Part shown: positions 1 to 9,507 of the stretch, piece by piece | Position numbering within the stretch: the first letter of the stretch is position 1 | Layout: every line of letters starts with the position of its first letter | Source: UBA4416 sp040387555 | Lineage (GTDB): Bacteria; Bacteroidota; Bacteroidia; B-17B0; Aurantibacillaceae | Assembly (NCBI GenBank): GCA_040387555.1 | Contig: JAZKDO010000003.1 | Location: 1,151,033 to 1,215,032, forward strand | Direction of reading: 5' to 3' | DNA length: 64,000 nucleotides | Notes under the pieces: generated by a model | The model's database searches: none | Seen by the model: only the letters and a program-made list of their open reading frames with translations | Told to the model about the DNA's origin: nothing | Made by a program: the position numbers and the translations under genes

Positions 1-2593
1 TGTAATTAAAGTCGAAACTTCCTTATTAGTTGATAATAGTGGTAATAAATGGATAGGTTTTAAAGCAGCCGGAATATCTGGTAATGTTGGGTTAGCAAAA
101 TTTGATAATTTTAACTGGACTTATTACAGTAAGTTTTCCTCTCCTGCATTACCTTCTAATGGCATTACAGCTTTAGCAAAAGATAATAGTGGTAATATAT
201 GGATTGGTACTGATTCGGGTTTAGTTAAATTTGATGGAACTGCATTTACAACTTTCAATACAAGCAATGGTTTACCTGCCAAATTAGTGAAATGCATTGA
301 TGTCATAGGAAATCAGGTTTATATTGGTACTGCAGCCGGTTTAAGTCGATTTGACGGAGTTAGTTTTTATAATTATAATATGGCAAACAGTAAACTTCCA
401 TACAATAATATAACTGCTATTAAGTCTGAAAGTTCTTCTGTAATTTGGCTAGGAGGAAATGATCGATTGGTACAATTTAATATTAATACATCTACCAATA
501 TCTCCTCTTATACTGATCATATTATTTCGCCAAGTACAGGTACTATTAACTGCATTCATGTTGATTCTCAAAATGCAAAATGGTTGGGTACAACAAATGT
601 TGGAGTTTTAACCTTCAATGGTTCTGCGTTTGTTAATGCTAATTCGCAGTATTTGATTTATGGCGGTGTAATTCCAAATAAAGTAATGGATATTACTGAA
701 GGTTTAAATAACGGGGTTATGTTTAAGATGGCTTATACTAAAACATCTTCAAGTTCAAATGGATTAATTGAATTAGCTCCGAATGAAAATGTATTTCAGT
801 ATTACACTACAGGAACGGTTACTACTATGGGAGATTTTATAGAAAAAGACGGTAATAATATAGTTATTTCTCAGGCGTCACAAGCTTACCCAAAAATGTA
901 TTACGTTTTCGATAAAACAAATTATATTTCCACATTAGGAGAAGTTAATGCGAACAATTTTAAATCATTAGATATTAACAATGTTAGAGCGGGAATAGCA
1001 AATAGGGGAGATATGCACTGGAATGTGGGCGGTGACGGAAATCCATTATACGAAGTACCAAAGGGAAGTGGCAAACATTCTAATTTTGCTTCGGCACTAT
1101 GGGTTGCTGGTTTAGATAATGGAAATCAATTGCACGGTGCTGCGCAAACATACCGGCAAGGAGGCGTGGATTTTTGGCCAGGCCCATTAGATACAATTGC
1201 CGCAACTATTGACACTGCAACCTCTAAAAATTATGATAAAATATGGAAGGTGAGCTATACAGATATCAATACATTTATTAATGCTTATAATTCCGGGAGC
1301 GTTGTTGCAACCCCGGATATGTTAACCTGGCCTGCACATGGTATTGGTTCTAATTCAAGGAATTTAGCTCCATTTGTGGATCATAATGGAGATGGGTTGT
1401 ATAATCCTAATGATGGAGATTATCCTAAGATTAAAGGGGATCAAACTTTATACTTTATTTTCAATGATAAATTAGCTGCGCATAGCACTTCATTTACCCC
1501 CATGGGAATTGAAGTTCATGGTATGGCTTATTCTTATGGCTGTCCTACTGTTGTTAGCGGAAAACCGGAATTATCATATACCACTTTTTATGATTACAAA
1601 ATCATCAACCGTTCCTCTTTGAATTACCATGATGTATATATAAGCATGCTGAGCGATGTGGATGTTGGATATTATGGTGATGATTACATAGGATCTGATA
1701 TTGGTGATAATTATGGGTATGCTTATAATGCGGATGCAAATGATGAAACGACTGGAGGTGTAACAGGATACGGAGCCTATATACCGGCACAAGGTTTTAA
1801 TATTGTCAAAGGACCGATTGCAAATATTAACGATGGCATTGATAACAACAACAACGGCATAACTGATGAACCAGGCGAAGATTGTAAATTGAATAAATTA
1901 ACTTATTTCAATAATGCATTTCCTGGTTTCCCTGTTCAAACCCTTGATCCTGTTAACGGACAGGAATATTACAATTACATGACGGGCTATTGGAAAGATG
2001 GAACAGCGTTTACCTGTGGTGGCAACGGTTATGGAGGAACTATACCAACCAGTTACGTTTATACTGCCGATACTTATACTAATGGCGTATGTGGCGCAAC
2101 ACCCTGGTATGAATCAGCAGTGCCCGGCGACCGAAGAATGATTTTAAGTTCAGGCCCTTTTAATTTAAATGCAGGACAGATGCAGGAAGTGGAATACGCT
2201 TTTGTGACTTCTTTTGATAGTTCAACAGTTGGAGGAATGGCAGCCTTACCTAAATTAAAATCAGATATTCAAAAAATAAATACATTTTATAACCAGGTGA
2301 ATAAACCAACTTGTCTGCAAAGTTTAATAACAGGTATTACTGAAGTGCCTCAACAAACCGATTTTGTGGTTTATCCGAACCCGGCTAAATCTATGATTAG
2401 CATTGCATCGACTATTATAGGAAGTGTAAAAATCAACTACGAGATTGTGGATGTATTAGGAAAAAAAGTTCTGGCAAACGAAAATAACTCAGGTAAATTT
2501 TCCATCAACATCAATGACCTAAATTCTGGTATTTATTTTTTAAGATTACAGGTAAATAATAGTGTAGTGGTTAAAAAGTTTGTGAAGGAATAA
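1..2593 (+). CDS. Secreted propeller protein with T9SS sorting domain (5' end outside window)
   Basis: The reading frame is open from base 2, well upstream of the first ATG at 287, so this is the 3' part of a longer gene. The N-terminal part repeats a two-component-regulator-propeller pattern (SGNIWIGTDSGLVKFDG and similar), which predicts beta-propeller blades. The middle holds two acidic calcium-loop-like segments (DHNGDGLYNPNDGDYP and DGIDNNNNGITDE). The C-terminal 85 or so residues, beginning near YPNPAKS, form a type A T9SS sorting domain ending in KKFVKE. The product should be exported and attached to the cell surface or released. It is a paralogue of the next gene, with the same architecture. 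The ligand or enzymatic role is unknown; I see no catalytic motif. Confidence 0.85.
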   Translation, partial: VIKVETSLLVDNSGNKWIGFKAAGISGNVGLAKFDNFNWTYYSKFSSPALPSNGITALAKDNSGNIWIGTDSGLVKFDGTAFTTFNTSNGLPAKLVKCIDVIGNQVYIGTAAGLSRFDGVSFYNYNMANSKLPYNNITAIKSESSSVIWLGGNDRLVQFNINTSTNISSYTDHIISPSTGTINCIHVDSQNAKWLGTTNVGVLTFNGSAFVNANSQYLIYGGVIPNKVMDITEGLNNGVMFKMAYTKTSSSSNGLIELAPNENVFQYYTTGTVTTMGDFIEKDGNNIVISQASQAYPKMYYVFDKTNYISTLGEVNANNFKSLDINNVRAGIANRGDMHWNVGGDGNPLYEVPKGSGKHSNFASALWVAGLDNGNQLHGAAQTYRQGGVDFWPGPLDTIAATIDTATSKNYDKIWKVSYTDINTFINAYNSGSVVATPDMLTWPAHGIGSNSRNLAPFVDHNGDGLYNPNDGDYPKIKGDQTLYFIFNDKLAAHSTSFTPMGIEVHGMAYSYGCPTVVSGKPELSYTTFYDYKIINRSSLNYHDVYISMLSDVDVGYYGDDYIGSDIGDNYGYAYNADANDETTGGVTGYGAYIPAQGFNIVKGPIANINDGIDNNNNGITDEPGEDCKLNKLTYFNNAFPGFPVQTLDPVNGQEYYNYMTGYWKDGTAFTCGGNGYGGTIPTSYVYTADTYTNGVCGATPWYESAVPGDRRMILSSGPFNLNAGQMQEVEYAFVTSFDSSTVGGMAALPKLKSDIQKINTFYNQVNKPTCLQSLITGITEVPQQTDFVVYPNPAKSMISIASTIIGSVKINYEIVDVLGKKVLANENNSGKFSININDLNSGIYFLRLQVNNSVVVKKFVKE

Positions 2594-2617
2594 GCAAGTG
2601 TGGTTTTTTTAATTAAT

Positions 2618-2649
2618 CCTCTTTCAATTAATTTGAAAGAGGATTTTTT
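2618..2649 (+). terminator. Rho-independent terminator
   Basis: A perfect 10-bp stem (CCTCTTTCAA at 2618-2627 with TTGAAAGAGG at 2633-2642) is followed by ATTTTTTG. It lies 25 bases after the stop codon of the first propeller gene, so the two paralogues are probably separate transcription units. Confidence 0.8.
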
Positions 2650-2782
2650 GTTTTAAAGTCGTTTACTAAAAAATCAGTTTTCAGGTTATGGTCGACAGTT
2701 ATCGGGAAAAAGCTATCACTTGCTAAAGATTCAGATTAATGCGGGATTATGTCGTTAAATTTAAATTACTAAAACAATTTTT

Positions 2783-5497
2783 ATGAAAAAAATACTCCTA
2801 TTATTAGCTTGCTTCTCACTGTTTGCTGCTAATGCCCAAAATGGATTTACAACTTACACAACTAATCTAAGTATTACAGGCAATGCAAAAACTCAAACTG
2901 CATTCTTATTGGATAATAATTCAAATAAATGGATAGGGTATAGAACTATAACAAGTGGAACAAATATTGCGAATGCTGGTTTGGTGAAGTATGATAATAC
3001 GAACTGGACTTTATATAATAATACGTCTATACCTGCTTTCCCATCAAATTATGTGACATCATTAGCAAAAGATAATAGTGGTAATATCTGGATTGGTTGT
3101 GATTCTGGATTAGTTAAATTTGACGGCTCAGTTTTTACTACTTATAGCACTAATCATGGTTTGCCTGCAAAATTGGTAAATTGTGTAGAGGTTATTGGTA
3201 ATCAGGTTTACGTTGGCACAAATAGTGGACTTTCCAGGTTTGACGGTATAAACTTTACTAATTATAATGTAAGTTCGGGTACTCTGCCCGATAATGTCAT
3301 ACTAAGTATTAAGGCAGAATCTTCCAATTTGTTATGGCTCGGAGGAAATTCAAGACTTATAGAATTTAATATAAATGGAACTTTTACAAGCACTAGTTAT
3401 GTTAACCATTCATTATCCGCATTCAAAGTTAATTGTATTTACATCGACTCTCAAAATGAAAAATGGTTAGGAACAACACAAAAAGGGATTCTAAAGTATA
3501 ATGGTTCTGTTTTTCAAAATGCTAGTGATTTGTATGAAATTTTTGGTTCAAGAATACCAATTAATGTATTTGATTTAATGAGTGGCCCGCATAATGGAGT
3601 TACTTTTGTACATCAAAATGGATCTGGTTCAAGTTCCTATAGTGGATTAACAGAGCTGTCTCCGGATGGAATGGTTTATCAATATTTTTATCCGGTTTCG
3701 AATTATCCGCTTGGAAAATTTTTAGAGAAAGAGGGAAGTAATATTTTGATACTCGATGGGCAAGGTCAGAAGATATATCAAAGCTTAAATTCACAAAATA
3801 ACGTTTCGCCACTTGGAGCAGTAAATGTCCATAATTTTAAAACGCTTGATATTAATCAGGTGAAGGCAGGTATGAGCAATCGAAGCGATATGCACTGGGA
3901 TATTGGTGGAACTCAAAACCCTGCATATGAAGTTCCCAAAGGAAGTGGTGCTAATTCCAGCATTGCTTCTGCCTTATGGATTGGCGGACTGGATGCAGGA
4001 AATCAGTTACATGGTGGAGCCCAAACCTACCGCCAAAATGGCGTTGATTTTTGGCCTGGTCCATTGGATACAATAAACGCAACTATTGATACAGCAACTT
4101 CTAAAAGCTATGATAAGATCTGGAAGGTAAGTTATACAGATATAAATACATTTATTAATGCTTACAATTCGGGCAGTGTAATTGCAACCCCTGATATGTT
4201 AACATGGCCGGCTCACGGTGCGGGCAATAATTCTCGAAACCTGGCGCCTTTTGTCGACTTTAACGGTGATGGCTTATACAATCCGAATGACGGCGATTAT
4301 CCAAAAATTAAGGGAGACCAAACTTTATACTTTATTTACAATGATAAATTGGCCGCACACAGTACTTCTTTTACGCCTATGGGCATTGAGGTTCAGGGGA
4401 TGGCCTACGCTTATGGTTGTCCTGACGCGGTAAACGGCCGCAATGAATTAGCCTATACCACTTTTTATGATTACAAGATCATCAATCGTTCTTCAATGAA
4501 CTATCATGATGTATATGTGAGTATGTTTAGTGATGTTGATTTAGGTTATTATGGGGATGATTATATAGGAAGCAACGTTGCTGATAATTACGGCTATGCA
4601 TATAATGGAGATGCTTTTGATGACACAGCGGGTGGCTCTGTTGGATACGGTAGTCATATTCCGGCCCAGGGTTTTAATATTGTCAAAGGTCCTGTTGCAA
4701 ATGTAAATGACGGCATTGATAATAATAACAATGGAATAGTTGATGAAACCGGAGAAGATTGTAAACTGAATAAGCTGACATATTTTCTTAATGAATTTGC
4801 TGGAATGGGATCAATGCATCCGCAGATTGATCCAAGAAATAGTAATGAATACTATAATTATATGACTGGATTTTGGAGAGATGGAAATCCTTTTACCTGC
4901 GGTGGTAATGGATACGGAGGTACAGTGCCATCGGGTTGGATGTACCCGGGAGATCCAAATAATAACGGAGTAAGCACAGATCCGTCAAATACTTGTGGAT
5001 ATTGGAAAGAAACAGGAGTTGCAGGTGATAGAAGAATGATTCTTGGTTCTGGTCCATTTACTTTAAATGCAGGGCAAATGCAGGAAGTAGAATATGCTTT
5101 TGTTACTTCATTTGACAGTTCTTCAAGCACAAACTCAAGGTTATTATCTGTTGCTAAATTAAAAACAGATATTCAAAAAATTAATACATTTTATAATCAA
5201 ATGAATAAACCTAACTGTTTACAAACCATTGATGTTGGCATGAGAGAGGTGATAAAGCAAAATGACTTTTCATTTTATCCAAACCCTGCTAAATCTTTGC
5301 TGTATGTAGCGGCAAACATTGAAGGTATTAGTAAAATCCAATATGTAGTAGTTGATGTATTAGGTAAACAAGTTTTATCAGGCGATAATAACTCAGGTAA
5401 ATTTTCAATCAATATCAATGACCTAAATTCTGGTATTTATTTTTTAAGATTACTCGTTAATAATAGTGTAGTGGTTAAAAAGTTTGTGAGGGAATAG
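2783..5497 (+). CDS. Secreted propeller protein with T9SS sorting domain (second tandem copy)
   Basis: 904 residues, complete. A signal peptide (MKKILLLLACFSLFAANA, cut before Q19) is followed by propeller repeats of the form NSGNIWIGCDSGLVKFDG over roughly residues 40-240. The central domain has acidic calcium-loop-like segments (DFNGDGLYNPNDGDYP, DGIDNNNNGIVDETGED). The last 80 or so residues are a type A sorting domain starting at YPNPAKS and ending KKFVRE. The family logic is Sec export, passage through T9SS with removal of the C-terminal domain, then surface attachment. It closely resembles the preceding partial gene along its whole visible length. Residues 365-800 are the most similar part of the protein, while the last 100 bases are the most similar DNA. 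Function unknown. Confidence 0.88.
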   Translation: MKKILLLLACFSLFAANAQNGFTTYTTNLSITGNAKTQTAFLLDNNSNKWIGYRTITSGTNIANAGLVKYDNTNWTLYNNTSIPAFPSNYVTSLAKDNSGNIWIGCDSGLVKFDGSVFTTYSTNHGLPAKLVNCVEVIGNQVYVGTNSGLSRFDGINFTNYNVSSGTLPDNVILSIKAESSNLLWLGGNSRLIEFNINGTFTSTSYVNHSLSAFKVNCIYIDSQNEKWLGTTQKGILKYNGSVFQNASDLYEIFGSRIPINVFDLMSGPHNGVTFVHQNGSGSSSYSGLTELSPDGMVYQYFYPVSNYPLGKFLEKEGSNILILDGQGQKIYQSLNSQNNVSPLGAVNVHNFKTLDINQVKAGMSNRSDMHWDIGGTQNPAYEVPKGSGANSSIASALWIGGLDAGNQLHGGAQTYRQNGVDFWPGPLDTINATIDTATSKSYDKIWKVSYTDINTFINAYNSGSVIATPDMLTWPAHGAGNNSRNLAPFVDFNGDGLYNPNDGDYPKIKGDQTLYFIYNDKLAAHSTSFTPMGIEVQGMAYAYGCPDAVNGRNELAYTTFYDYKIINRSSMNYHDVYVSMFSDVDLGYYGDDYIGSNVADNYGYAYNGDAFDDTAGGSVGYGSHIPAQGFNIVKGPVANVNDGIDNNNNGIVDETGEDCKLNKLTYFLNEFAGMGSMHPQIDPRNSNEYYNYMTGFWRDGNPFTCGGNGYGGTVPSGWMYPGDPNNNGVSTDPSNTCGYWKETGVAGDRRMILGSGPFTLNAGQMQEVEYAFVTSFDSSSSTNSRLLSVAKLKTDIQKINTFYNQMNKPNCLQTIDVGMREVIKQNDFSFYPNPAKSLLYVAANIEGISKIQYVVVDVLGKQVLSGDNNSGKFSININDLNSGIYFLRLLVNNSVVVKKFVRE

Positions 5498-5525
5498 AAA
5501 TTATTCATAAAAAGTTAAAATAATT

Positions 5526-5557
5526 AAACCTGTTCATAGATTTGGACAGGTTTTATT
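5526..5557 (+). terminator. Rho-independent terminator
   Basis: AAACCTGT (5526-5533) pairs with ACAGGTTT (5546-5553), followed by a T-rich tail. It lies 28 bases after the second propeller gene and closes that transcription unit before rocD. Confidence 0.7.
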
Positions 5558-5617
5558 GTTTGAATTAGGCGGTTTGAGGCCGTTTTTCTATCTTTACCGG
5601 ATATAAATTTTTACCTC

Positions 5618-6853
5618 ATGATCGCAGAAATGAACTTATCAGCCAAAGCACAACAGTTAGTAGATTTAGAAGACAAACACGGAGCGCATAATTATCATCC
5701 TGTTCCTGTTGTAATTGAAAAAGGCCTTGGTGTTCACGTCTGGGATGTGGATGGTAAACAGTATTATGATTTTTTATCAGCTTATAGCGCTGTTAACCAG
5801 GGACATTGTCATCCAAAAATTACTCAAACTCTTATTGAGCAATCTCAAAAACTGACATTAACTTCAAGAGCGTTTTACAATAATGTATTAGGTGAATATG
5901 AAAAATACATGACTGGCATCTTTGGTTATGATAAGCTTTTGCCAATGAATACAGGAGCAGAGGGAGTTGAAACTGCTTTGAAACTAGCCCGTAAATGGGG
6001 TTATGAGAAAAAAGGAGTGACCGAGAATGACGCAAAAATCATTGTGTGTGAAGGAAATTTTCATGGAAGAACTATATCTATTGTTTCTGCAAGTACAGAT
6101 CCGGAAGCACGCAAAAATTACGGGCCTTTTACTCCCGGTTTTGTAACTATTCCTTACGATAATGTTTCTGCTTTATCGCAAGCATTGCAGGATACTAATG
6201 TGGTTGGTTTTTTAGTAGAACCAATTCAAGGTGAGGCGGGCGTTTATGTTCCTCAGGATGGGTATATCAAAACCTGTTACGAAATGTGCAAAGCCGCTAA
6301 CGTATTATTTATTGCTGATGAAGTTCAAACCGGAATAGCGCGAACAGGTAAATTATTAGCCTGTGACCATGAAGGTGTAAAACCGGATGTGTTGATTTTA
6401 GGTAAAGCCTTATCCGGTGGGATGTATCCCGTATCGGCAGTTTTTGCTAATGATGAAGTGATGATGTGTGTTAAGCCTGGCCAACATGGTTCTACTTACG
6501 GAGGAAATCCATTAGGTTGTAAAATTGCGATGACGGCTATGCAGGTAGTGTTTGATGAAAAATTAGCTGAGAACTCAGAAGTTTTAGGTGAATTATTACG
6601 AAAAGAATTAAAAGCTATAAAATCTGACCGAATTACGCATGTAAGAGGAAAAGGATTGTTGAATGCGATCATCATAAAAGAACAGGATGGAATTTCTGCA
6701 TGGGAAGTATGTTTGAAATTAGCAGAGAACGGCTTATTGGCAAAACCAACTCATGGTGATATAATTCGTTTTGCGCCGCCTTTAGTCATTACTAAAGAAC
6801 AAATTTTAGATTGCGTTTCAATCATTAAAAAGACGATGGAATCCTTTAATTAA
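5618..6853 (+). CDS. rocD: Ornithine--oxo-acid aminotransferase
   Basis: 411 residues, a class III PLP aminotransferase of the ornithine aminotransferase type. It transfers the delta-amino group of ornithine to 2-oxoglutarate, giving glutamate semialdehyde, and so links arginine/ornithine to proline and glutamate. The PLP lysine is K263 in LGKALSGGMYPVSAV; the cofactor aspartate is D234 in IADEVQTGIARTGK. NTGAEGVETALKLARKW (111-127) and the GNFHGRT segment (147-152) are typical of the subgroup. The length matches the family. A second ATG four codons downstream (5630) could be the real start. The gene is convergent with the hydrolase gene that follows, overlapping by 4 bases. Confidence 0.93.
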   Translation: MIAEMNLSAKAQQLVDLEDKHGAHNYHPVPVVIEKGLGVHVWDVDGKQYYDFLSAYSAVNQGHCHPKITQTLIEQSQKLTLTSRAFYNNVLGEYEKYMTGIFGYDKLLPMNTGAEGVETALKLARKWGYEKKGVTENDAKIIVCEGNFHGRTISIVSASTDPEARKNYGPFTPGFVTIPYDNVSALSQALQDTNVVGFLVEPIQGEAGVYVPQDGYIKTCYEMCKAANVLFIADEVQTGIARTGKLLACDHEGVKPDVLILGKALSGGMYPVSAVFANDEVMMCVKPGQHGSTYGGNPLGCKIAMTAMQVVFDEKLAENSEVLGELLRKELKAIKSDRITHVRGKGLLNAIIIKEQDGISAWEVCLKLAENGLLAKPTHGDIIRFAPPLVITKEQILDCVSIIKKTMESFN

Positions 6854-7872
6854 AATTTTGCTTTCTTTTTTATGAGACTTGCAGGGTAATTTTTTTCGGG
6901 AATCTTTCCTTCAAAAATATCACCATAAAATTTCTTCATAAAAGGTTTTGCTGTTAATACCGGACGCATCACATAATAGTTATGTTCCCTGTTTAATACA
7001 TTCGAAAAATTAATATAGTCGGCCTTTTCGCAAAAAGGCAGTTTTGCTTTTTCCCCCAATTGATGATCTCCAAAAAGAACACTCGCACCCCTCAAAGTTT
7101 TGTCTTTATTATTAATCGTTATATATATGTGATCAGCAAACGTAAGTTTATCGAGCCATGCTTTATGATTTGTCTGGTTAACACAGGCCGCGTTCATAAT
7201 CACTGAATTTACCAATGAGGGCTTTATGGAGTTGAACGCATCGTTTTTTAAATTATGCATCAACAACAAGTTTCCCATACTATGAAAAAATAAAGTAACG
7301 GTTTTAAATTTATCACCCTCCTTAGTTTTATAGGTTTGAAAATCTTTTAAAAACTCTGCATATCTTTTAGCAACGTCAGGAGCCAAAGAGCTGGTTACTT
7401 TAATATTTTTTCCCATAGGCATGTATGGCCGGCCGGTGGGCCAATCAAAAAAAATGACATCAACCGGATAGTTTCTAATTAACTTGGCTCCTCTATCAAC
7501 ACCGGATGTAAAGGTTCTTCCAAGGCCTTCTACAAAAACCACCAAATCATTAAACGATGATTTCAAATCCATTAATTCTGATAAAGAGGTATGAGGCACA
7601 GCTATCCAATTATTGCCATTAAAGTATACTGCTAAATATTTCAGGGTGCCGGTCGTATCATATTCAAAATCCACAAATTCATGTTTTGATTCATTATAAT
7701 TTCTTGTAGTAACAACCAATAAGCATGTGTCATTTTTAACTGGAATGTAAGTTTTGTTTAAACAGATATTATCCCAGCAACAGGAAGGTAATTGACCTTT
7801 TATGCTATTGTTTTTCTGTGAAAAAACGTGGAAGGAAAACAAGGCGAAAAATGCCAGGATGAAAAATTTCAT
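6850..7872 (-). CDS. Exported alpha/beta hydrolase, DUF900-like
   Basis: 340 residues with a signal peptide (MKFFILAFFALFSFHVFSQ). The core has an alpha/beta-hydrolase look: VVFVEGLGRTF may supply the oxyanion region, VDVIFFDWPTG follows, and the nucleophile elbow reads TLFFHSMGN, with serine in H-S-M-G in place of the classical G-x-S-x-G. HSMGN elbows are known from the DUF900 group of serine hydrolases. A histidine in EHNYYVMRP near the C terminus could complete the triad, though I only infer this. It is probably periplasmic. The substrate is unknown; lipase, esterase and peptidase are all possible. Confidence 0.65.
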   Translation of the reverse strand: MKFFILAFFALFSFHVFSQKNNSIKGQLPSCCWDNICLNKTYIPVKNDTCLLVVTTRNYNESKHEFVDFEYDTTGTLKYLAVYFNGNNWIAVPHTSLSELMDLKSSFNDLVVFVEGLGRTFTSGVDRGAKLIRNYPVDVIFFDWPTGRPYMPMGKNIKVTSSLAPDVAKRYAEFLKDFQTYKTKEGDKFKTVTLFFHSMGNLLLMHNLKNDAFNSIKPSLVNSVIMNAACVNQTNHKAWLDKLTFADHIYITINNKDKTLRGASVLFGDHQLGEKAKLPFCEKADYINFSNVLNREHNYYVMRPVLTAKPFMKKFYGDIFEGKIPEKNYPASLIKKKAKF

Positions 7873-7953
7873 AAAAATATAATTAGTACTTATTTAAGCT
7901 TAAAGGTAATTAAGAAAATTATATTAATTTAGTTATATATAAAACCTTGCAAC

Positions 7954-9060
7954 ATGTCAAACGAGTTTAGTGAAAAAACAGCCGAAACAGGAAATTTTAT
8001 AAAATGTAAGGACTGCGGTGGTAATTTAAAATACCTTGTAGGAACACCCTATTTAAATTGCGAATATTGCGGTGCCAAAAACGAGATAGAGGCTCAACAA
8101 ACTCAAATTACTGAAAACGATTTCGAAGAGTTTTTAAATGAAAAAGCACACCTGGAAGATAAGCAGGAGATCAGCACTGTAAAATGCACAAACTGTGCAG
8201 CTTCAACAACGCTAAAACCAAATATTACTTCTTGTAACTGCCCATATTGCGATACACCATTGGTAATTCAAAATGCATCCACTTCAACAATTATTAAACC
8301 GGCATACGTGTTACCTTTTAAAATAGACCGTAAAAAATCAACTGAATTATTTATTTCCTGGGCGGGCCGGTTATGGTTTGCCCCTAATAAAATTAAGGAT
8401 TACGCGCAGCATTCCGCAGAAAAACTAAGTGGTATTTATATGCCTTACTGGACTTACGATGCCAATACCCAAAGTAGCTATACCGGAATGCGTGGCGTTT
8501 ATTATTATGTAACTGTTTCTTCTACTAATAGTGACGGAAAAACAGTCAGCCGCCAGGAACGAAGAACTAACTGGACACCCACCTCCGGCAATGTGAGCAA
8601 TGTATTTGATGATGTATTGATAGTAGCTTCCAAATCATTACCTGAAAACCTGGCAAATGAATTGGAGCCATGGGATCTCCCCGATTTAGCGGCTTATAAT
8701 GATAAGTATTTAAGTGGATTTGTTACCGAGAGTTATCAGGTTAATCTCAAAGAAGGATTTGATAAAGCAAAAGATCGAATGCAGGGAACGATCAGGGATT
8801 CTGTAAATTCTGATATAGGAGGAGATGAACAACAAATTACTTCTTTGAGTACCGATTATAATGATATTAAATTCAAACACATTTTATTGCCTGTTTGGTT
8901 AAGTTCTTACCGATACAAGGATAAAGTTTATCGGTTTTTAGTGAATGCCAGAACGGGAGAGGTGCAAGGGGAAAGGCCTTATTCAGCTGCGAAAATTGCT
9001 GCTTTGGTAATTACGGTTTTAGCTGTGATTGGAGTGATTGTTTATTTCGCACAACAATAA
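7954..9060 (+). CDS. Zinc-ribbon protein with C-terminal membrane anchor
   Basis: 368 residues. Two zinc-ribbon modules are visible near the N terminus: CKDCGGN...LNCEYCGAKN (about 18-42) and CTNCAAS...CNCPYCDTP (about 76-102). The central region contains YMPYWTYDANTQSSYTG, then a beta-rich segment. The C terminus is a single hydrophobic helix (IAALVITVLAVIGVIVYFA) followed by QQ, so the protein is probably tail-anchored with the ribbons in the cytoplasm. Similar proteins are often labelled helicase or PriA-like on the strength of the ribbons alone; I see no helicase motif here. Function unknown. Confidence 0.7.
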   Translation: MSNEFSEKTAETGNFIKCKDCGGNLKYLVGTPYLNCEYCGAKNEIEAQQTQITENDFEEFLNEKAHLEDKQEISTVKCTNCAASTTLKPNITSCNCPYCDTPLVIQNASTSTIIKPAYVLPFKIDRKKSTELFISWAGRLWFAPNKIKDYAQHSAEKLSGIYMPYWTYDANTQSSYTGMRGVYYYVTVSSTNSDGKTVSRQERRTNWTPTSGNVSNVFDDVLIVASKSLPENLANELEPWDLPDLAAYNDKYLSGFVTESYQVNLKEGFDKAKDRMQGTIRDSVNSDIGGDEQQITSLSTDYNDIKFKHILLPVWLSSYRYKDKVYRFLVNARTGEVQGERPYSAAKIAALVITVLAVIGVIVYFAQQ

Positions 9061-9079
9061 TAATAGATTTGTCGTTTTC

Positions 9080-9376
9080 TTATTTAGCCCTTTTAACTTT
9101 GGTTTCTTTATAACCAAGTTTTTTCATGCTGCGGCGCTTTTGTTTTTTAGCTGCTTTTAATTGTTTTCTTTGCTCCCGGGCATTTTGCGTGGCTAATGAA
9201 CGGCTGGGCTTTGTCTTTTTTTTATCGAGATATGGATTGAAAGCTTCCCGGGGTTTGTGCTTCCTTTTTGATCTGCGCCACATTTCTTTTCGTTCAGGAC
9301 TTTCATCAAACTGAGCTTTTAAAGGAATTGATCCCATCAGACTAAGAAATAAACATAATATGGTCAGCCTTTTCAT
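9080..9376 (-). CDS. Small exported basic protein, unknown function
   Basis: 98 residues. It begins with a signal-peptide-like segment (MKRLTILCLFLSLMGSIPLKAQ). The remainder is very rich in Lys and Arg (for example KRRSMKKLGYKETKVKRAK at the end) and contains no recognised domain. It is convergent with the zinc-ribbon gene, 19 bases away. The basic, low-complexity body could bind an acidic polymer, but that is speculation. Confidence 0.55.
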   Translation of the reverse strand: MKRLTILCLFLSLMGSIPLKAQFDESPERKEMWRRSKRKHKPREAFNPYLDKKKTKPSRSLATQNAREQRKQLKAAKKQKRRSMKKLGYKETKVKRAK

Positions 9377-9456
9377 GAAACAAATAACGGATATATCTTA
9401 AAAAAGATACTTATATATCCTTAGAATTTACTAACATATGTTATCAATAATTGGGT

Positions 9457-9487
9457 TTTGCAGTTTGTGGCTTTTATAGTAAATTTG
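9457..9487 (+). promoter_or_regulatory. Bacteroidota-type promoter of bioB
   Basis: TTTG at 9457-9460 and TAAATTTG at 9480-9487 are separated by exactly 19 bases, matching the primary sigma-factor consensus TTTG-N19-TAnnTTTG of the phylum. The bioB ATG at 9508 is 20 bases beyond the -7 box, which also argues for that start over the longer in-frame ATG at 9451, which lies upstream of the promoter. Confidence 0.75.
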
Positions 9488-9507
9488 GGAAATTAGAACT
9501 ATTTATA

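Noticed and set aside
1574..1792. Histidine- and isoleucine-rich minus-strand frames inside the first propeller gene
   Set aside because: Antisense of Asp/Tyr/Asn-rich coding sequence produces this composition.
7954..9060. PriA-type helicase
   Set aside because: Only the zinc ribbons resemble it; Walker and helicase motifs are absent and a membrane tail is present.
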